A stretch of 64,000 nt of DNA from Pohlia nutans (lineage: Eukaryota > Streptophyta > Bryopsida > Bryales > Mniaceae). Each line of letters begins with the position of its first letter. Position 1 is the stretch's first letter. The translations under genes were made by a program, and so were the position numbers. This document shows positions 58,166 through 64,000 of this stretch, piece after piece. Location of the stretch: positions 24,294,336 through 24,358,335 of the forward strand of contig CM040091.1 of NCBI GenBank assembly GCA_022496805.1, read 5' to 3'. The notes beneath the pieces are model-generated. The model saw nothing but the letters and a program-made list of their open reading frames with translations, searched no databases and had not been told where the DNA came from.

Positions 58166-61100
58166 CCGGAGTGTCGTAGCATGTGATACCGGATATTCCC
58201 CTAGAACACACTTTTTCGTATTAAGAACGCTCGTAGAGGTGATTTCCGGGTTATCGTTCCGCGGAGACTCTGTGAAGTGGGAAGTTTCCAGAGATGGTCC
58301 CGGAGTGGTGATCTCTCTCTCTCTGTCACCAGCTGAATTCCTCTTTCCTACCAAACCGGGCCTCCTCCTATTGACTGACCCGGTTACGACTAGATCCGGT
58401 ATCTTTTCGGGGAGGACTTCTTACTAATCTTCTTCTCCCCCGGTCCACCGTTATGACCTGATACGATTTCGCTTAACCTCTGTTTCCCCTGAGAGGGTTC
58501 TCCATTCACATTAGTGGTGCTGGATTGAAAGACACACCCCTCCCTACTGATTCAAGTGATGGGAAATTCACTACCTTCCGGTTTAACTCACAAAACTCCT
58601 CAATCCGGGTAATTCCCGTACTACACTTCAGCTGCAGATTCATCCCAGACCCACAGCCGGTCACTTAAGCGCAACCCGGTTTTCCCCCTCCTACAAATTA
58701 CTACAACGACCTGATAACCGAGATGGACCCTTCTCCGGGGTGTCCGGAATCAGTCGGACTCCTAACAGTTTGTTTTATTCTGATCTTTCCGTCTCTCCTT
58801 ATCACATGATCTATCCAGGTGCTGGCACCTCAACCGGACTACCCGTCCAAGAGTTCTGAGAGAACCGGAGTACCCCCTCCTATCCACTCAGCCACTAACC
58901 CGGATTATACCTTGCAACCGAGCACGGAACAACCCACCTTCAAACAATCTCTGAGTTTCCCCAATACCCAGACTCTTAACTGGATCTACACAGAACCCGG
59001 CTACTCTAGCTATTCCGGACTCTTCTGTCACGTGGTCTACCCAGGTGCTGGCACCTCAACCGGACTACCCGTCCAGGAGTTCTGAGAGAACCGGAGTACC
59101 CCCTCCTATCCACTCAGCCACTAACCCGGATCATACCCCGCAACCGAGCACGGAACAACTAGATTTTATAACAGAATCCGATCAACATTTCCGGTTACCA
59201 AGGGACTAATTTGGACCACGATCTCTACCAACAACCACACTCACACACTTATACACAAACACTCCGGTCTGTAGATGAGTATGCCTAGGGTTATTTACAA
59301 AGAGAAAATGGTACACAAAAAAGACCCCAGGAATGAGGAACATCCCTGGATAAAAAGAAAACACAAAGCCGACCAGATCCGAGAAACCCGCAGATCCTAA
59401 AAACCCGGGATCCGGAAAAACCAGGGAACTACCCCATGGTTCAGTTCTCTTCCTACACTGCAACTAACATTAGCATCCTAAAAACCTAATTCTCAAACAG
59501 AGACCTACCCTACTTACTCCAAAAGGGCCTGTTCTAAGTGGCCGGACCCACTAAGTCCGAGCCACTGATTCCGGGACTCCGATGACTCCGGGCAGCTACT
59601 GGTCCTCCGGCGGCTGCTCTTCCTCATCTTCCGGGCTCCCCACCAAGATCGGATCCGCCGGCCTATCTCCTCGAGTTCCACGCGCCGCCGACTGTCCTAC
59701 CTGTTGCTTTTCCGCCCTGTCCGGTTGGACATCCATTGCCTCCATACCTTCGCTCAAATCCCGTACTTCCTCTGGGCTTTCTCCAGCGGGTCGGACCATG
59801 TGGATTGGCTCCACATCCATCACGGTCCGGGAGGTGGTTTCCTCTTGATCCGGCTCCTCCTCCGAAGAGCTCTCCCGGATGTACTCCGCCAGTACCCGGA
59901 ACTCCACCAAGTATGCCTCTACCTTGTCCGAGTACTCCCGGACTATATTCTTCATCCGGGCTGCTCCCTCCAATCTCGGTTGAAGTACCCGCTCGTTGTA
60001 CATCCGGGCCTTCGTTTGTGCTTCCCCATTTGATTGGAACAACCCGGATAGCTTGGAGACGCACTGCCGGCTTGTCTCTGCTACTCTTCCGATGGAATCC
60101 TCTTGCTCCTGGATCTGCAACTCCTTCCTCTGTACGTGGGCCTCCATCTTGTTGATGTAGGCTACCTTTCGCTGTAGCTCCTCCTCAAATCCCTTCAAGA
60201 GAGCCGCGGATTCGCTCTCTGCCTCCCGGATACCCTGCAGTTGTCCAGTTAGTTCATTCTCCCTCTCCCTGCTCCGGATGAGTTTCTTCTGGAGCTTTCG
60301 AACCCGCGCTCGATACTCCAGAGTGTCGTTCGTCCGGAGAAGAGTCCCTGTCTCCTAGAGAGTAGCCAACATGGGGTTGTACTGCTCCGTAACCATGTCC
60401 AGTGCCACCCGAGTCTGCAGTAACATGTCCTCCACCCGGAGCGGTTCTCCCTGTTCCGCTGGCACATTCCCGGATGGGCCTGCCTCCTAGACTGGTTCTG
60501 CTCCCGCTGGCATTCCCTGCTCCCGGTCCCCCTCATCTCCCGTTTCCTCTTCGTCCTCCCTGCTTCCTTGGGACGTTGGTTGAGTGGAATCACTTTCTTC
60601 CGGGCCGGTCCTTTCTTTCGGGGTGTGGTCTCTGGCCCTTCCGGTTCTTCCTCCTCAATTGTGAGGACAAACTTCCTCTTCGGACCATGGGATCGCAGCT
60701 GAGACGGACCTCCCTCCCGGTCTGTCCGATTCTCTTCTTCCATACGTTCCTGTGGAGCCGCCGGGGTAGAATCCTCCTCCATTGGTCCGGGTCCCTCTAC
60801 CGAATGCTCCTCGGGCTGGGGTGGAGAAGGCATTGTCTCCTCCTCTGGCCTAGACTCCTCCACTCGAGGTTGCGCCTGGGAAGGACCGCCTACCTCCGGT
60901 TGAGGAATTGCCTCTTGTCCTCTCGCCGACTTCCTCTGGGTCAGCTTCGGCTGTGGAGAATCCTCCTCCTCATCCGGATCCTCCCTCCGCATTAATCTCT
61001 GCTCCGGCTAAGGTCTCGCTCCACCCGGTCGTTCTAGCCCTGGGTCCCTTATCCTTTCCTGCCGCTCCTCCTGCTGCGGCCTGGCGCCACCCGGTTGGCC

Positions 61101-61901
61101 TCCCTCCGGGCGGTCTTCTCTCCACTTGGTCCTGTTCTCCGGATTGGTGCTGGAATCGCCCGGTGGCCTTCTTATCGGTTGGTCTTCCTTCTCCTTCCGG
61201 CGCTCTTCTCCCCGGACTCTGCTCCTATCCGGTTGGGGTGCAGGTGGAGCCATCCTTCTCTCCTCCGGTCGAGACGACAAACCGGGTCTGCTGGTCCCGG
61301 CTCCTCCTCCCGGAAGCGCCGTCTTCTTCTTGGCCGGGCTTCTCACCCCCGGAATAGGCACTTCCTCCAACCTCTTCTTCTCCCATGCCGTGAGGCACCC
61401 ATGTTTCTCGTACAAGTGGTAGAGAAATGGGGCTAACGGGCATCCCTTCTTGTTGTCGAGGTTACCCGCCCACTTCTGCGTGTTCCGGTGAATCAGGATC
61501 GCCCAGTTGATCCGTTTCTTCCGGAGAAGGGCGGAGTAGATACCCCGGGCCAGCGTCACAGTGAGGGTGGTGGGCTTCTCCGGACTGAGGATGGGCACTA
61601 CGTTCTGGAGCAGTCGTTGCTCCCGGGGCAGTATGCAATCCGCCACCTTGAACCCGTCCTAGTCCGAGAGATGATTGAACCGCGCCTTCACCCAATCCAT
61701 GTCGTCCTTGCCTCCCGGTTCCATGTCCTCGTTGGTGTCCGGGAAGTCGTACAATTCCCGCCACATCTCCCGGGTCTAACTGCCATACTTTGCCTGGATG
61801 GTTGTCCGGAAGGCGTCCACCATTGGCCCGCCCTCGATTTCCTCCAGCATCCGGGAGTCCTGCACATCCCACACTCTCCCAAACAATCCCAAACACCCCA
61901 T
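58166..61901 (-). repeat. Block P, copy 2, truncated at 61901
   Basis: Matches 5660-9397 with small differences. It contains the 226-bp internal duplication, the minus-strand coiled-coil frame (59596-60198 and upstream), the acidic frame (60249-60992) and the mobile-like frame (61008-61666), with the stop equivalent to 9152 retained. Additional stops relative to copy 1 lie near 60356, 60488 and 61787. It ends abruptly at CCCCATCA, where element F begins. Confidence 0.85.
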
Positions 61902-61945
61902 CACTAGCATAGATGGGTGCTTTTATGACTGGGAGAATGACTGCG

Positions 61946-62415
61946 TTTATGACTGCGCGCAGTCATAAAATCGGGTCTGTGACTGCGCGTCATATTTTTT
62001 GCTGACGTGGAATGTGACGCGGAGCATGACTGGGTGCCGTAGTTACCGACGAGTCGCTTTGGACACCTAGTCATATGAATAAATACGCCTTAAAGCGTAT
62101 ACTTGGGTGCCATGTACGTGCCACGTGAGCATTCCAGCTTCCATCTTGACCGGCCCCAAGTCCTTGACTTTTGGAGGTCTGCCCGGGCAGCTGAGGCCAA
62201 AATCCGACGTGGCATGTGACTCGGGCGAGTCATATTTTTTGCTGACGTGGCATCCGACGTGGCACGTGACTCTGCGTAGTCATATTTTCTGCTGACGTGG
62301 AATGTGACTCTGTGGAGTTATATTTTTGCTGACGTGGCACTTCCACGTGGAATGTGAATACTGTCATTTTTCGGCTGACGTGGAATGTGACTCTGTGGAG
62401 TCACATCTTTGGGCA
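61946..62415. repeat. Palindrome/TGACGTGG tandem array of element F
   Basis: Units GTGACTC-nnnn-GAGTCATA followed by GCTGACGTGG lie at about 61977, 62215, 62265, 62303, 62345 (degenerate) and 62392. TGACGTGG is a core known to be bound by plant bZIP factors, so the array may have regulatory activity. Confidence 0.8.
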
Positions 62416-63705
62416 TAATGTTGCTGATGTGGAATTCGATTGGTAGTGATGTTTTAGGCTGTCGTGGATTATGACTGTGTACAGTCGTGTGTGAGCGGTC
62501 TTATGATTGTAGCGAGTGGTGTGTTCAAGACTTCCAGTAGTGTCTGACAAGAGTGCAAAGGATATACGGCTGGTTTCAGTCATAGTATCTGTCGGAGTGA
62601 GACCAATACATGACTCGAGGTAGTCATAATGTTGTTGCCATGTATGTGGCCCTATTAGTACACACAGTGATATTTTCGCTTACTGAGAGTCACATTACTA
62701 TTATGTATGTGAAACATACAATAGAAGACACATACGTGGAGTTCATTGGAAGACGCTTACGTCTAAGAAGGGAAATGCAACAATGTTCACTTGTATTTAG
62801 TAGTGAAAGACTCAATACAAAACCAAAACTCGATAATGTCATAGAGGGAGTTGCTATCTTGCTAACCGACTCTTATTCCTCACCATTATATACATCCAAC
62901 ATCCATCATCTCGTGCTTCCCGCTTCCTTTTTGCTGCTGGCTCGTTGTGATTTTCTTCGTCATCCTGTGTTCACCACCACAATGACAAGTGAGTTAATCA
63001 ACTTTTTTGCGCAAACCTCATTAATTCAGTAGAGGACCCCTTAATACGGATGTTGCGCAATTATGACTATTATCTGTTACATTCATTTGTATCATGACTA
63101 GTCCCTGTGACCTTCCCAGGTATACTTGACTGAACCGTGTGACATTCTCACTATGCTTATTACTGATCACTGTGACATGGCAGACTGCGTACATTACTTA
63201 ACCCTGTGAGATTCAGGGAATTCATCAGCATTGCGTGCTACATCAAACATCAGAAGATCGTTTATATGTCACCTTCTCTTTCGCAGTCGCGGCATTTAGG
63301 CTGCCTCCAGTGCGGCAACGGGCCACTTGGTGATGCTGTTGAGAGCAGCACCTAAGCGATTTACAACCGGATCGTACGCCACCGGGCTTCACCAAGTTAG
63401 AGGTCCCCTGGTGCCACACGGTAAAGGGAAGTCAGAAATCCACTAGTCATGAGTAAGCACATTTAAAACTTTGATTTGTAAATTACTTGTAATAAGTGGC
63501 GCAAATAGGATCACTATAAATTAAATCTATGTGATCTCTTTGGACACACCAGAGAAGGAATTTTGTGGATTTCTATTACTTGCACTAATTGAAGTTGTCA
63601 ACAATGAAGGAATTGATTCGAGAAGGAAAATATGCGGTAATATGAAGCATTGTAAGTCATGAGTATACAATGAGTATGCGATGGCTCATTTATGACTACT
63701 CGGGG

Positions 63706-63932
63706 TCACGATGCGTGTGGTACCTCCTCGTTTGTCAGGTGGACCTCCTTTGGCCACACTGGGTCCACGACTGCCTGCGCTATTGCCGGTGGAGCCACTG
63801 CTGGCGGGTGGGACTCCTCCAACCCCGTGTTCCCCACCTCCGACGATTCGTGTGGTGTCATGGGCAGTTTTAGTGTGCGGACCTCTTGGAGCAAAACCCT
63901 GAGAGTGGCCTTCATGTCATCGACATCGCCTG
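63706..63932 (-). CDS. 3' exon of an unidentified gene entering from the right edge
   Basis: On the minus strand TTTTGCAG at 63933 precedes GCGATGTCGATGACATGAAG. The frame reads DVDDMKATLRVLLQEVRTLK (amphipathic helix), then a Pro/Ala/Glu-rich tail, and ends VPHAS at 63706. The stop codon lies inside an element F palindrome (63691-63709). No known domain; possibly the tail of a gag-like or element-specific protein. Confidence 0.4.
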
Positions 63933-64000
63933 CAAAACCATCCATGAGTGAGAAGAAATGAATAAGAAAACTATGTTTCTGTAACAACCCCAGCATTAAG

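Larger units (their letters stand above)
61902..64000 (-). mobile_element. Element F: unclassified element with its own palindrome array
   Basis: Palindromic units with arms (T)GTGACT and AGTCATA are frequent, the best being TTTATGACTGCG plus its reverse complement at 61946-61969. From 61977 to 62400 they are spaced 35-50 bp apart and followed by TTTTTTGCTGACGTGG. Others lie near 62470, 62609 and 63691. A minus-strand exon lies at the right edge. The boundaries are unknown. Confidence 0.5.

Noticed and set aside
62610..63032. 140-codon plus-strand frame in element F
   Set aside because: No domain, no coding-like composition, and element F palindromes run through its start; probably chance.

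Overview
This window looks like nuclear DNA of a land plant, most likely a moss. The main evidence is an intact PPR-DYW gene of moss style (50-54 kb), a plant Copia retrotransposon (0-3.4 kb), TTTAGGG-type telomere-like tracts and AT-rich intergenic DNA with spliceosomal introns. It is an accessory, repeat-dominated region; the PPR gene is the only convincing host gene. All assignments come from reading the sequence; no database search was possible.

Layout. 1-3434: 5' half of a Copia element on the minus strand, inserted into a decayed fragment (3435-5277) of a gene that recurs at 35.7-37.6 kb. 5668-10190: block P copy 1, a decayed minus-strand gene with a coiled-coil ORF; copy 2 lies at 58.17-61.90 kb. 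10.2-18.3 kb: mostly non-coding, with inverted repeats, one hairpin and one small broken ORF. 18.3-48.2 kb: two nested large DNA elements. Element A (18870-40516, 21.6 kb) has 27-bp terminal inverted repeats and a 4-bp AATT target duplication, and sits in element B (18.3-18.87 kb plus 40.52-48.2 kb). A 1.7-kb non-autonomous LTR element lies in a B intron. 48.3-54.2 kb: the PPR gene, apparently fused to an OSB-type PDF motif. 54.2-57.4 kb: repeats. 57397-57817: an LTR. 61.9-64 kb: element F, with its own palindrome array.

The main result is a previously unfamiliar pattern shared by A and B. Each carries a homologous multi-exon gene for a protein with a ParB/sulfiredoxin-like INGQH motif and a long acidic tail. 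Each is studded with its own palindrome: in A, arms TATCGTCG/CGACGATA around 3 bp; in B, the arm CCAGTGGTCAA followed by its reverse complement. The palindromes lie between genes, in homologous introns and, in frame, in the exon for the acidic tail. In B all four exonic copies carry the same A-to-C change, which turns a TGA stop into TGC, while the six full non-coding copies keep A. A itself inserted at the exact centre of a B palindrome. This resembles ParB-parS partitioning or an element-identity tag; the function is inference.

A also encodes a DDE-like transposase (left end), an FCP1-like phosphatase and a basic disordered protein (right end). Most genes of A, B and P carry in-frame stops, mostly TAG. 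Where an intact relative is present in the window these are largely CAG-to-TAG changes, as expected from deamination of methylated cytosine.
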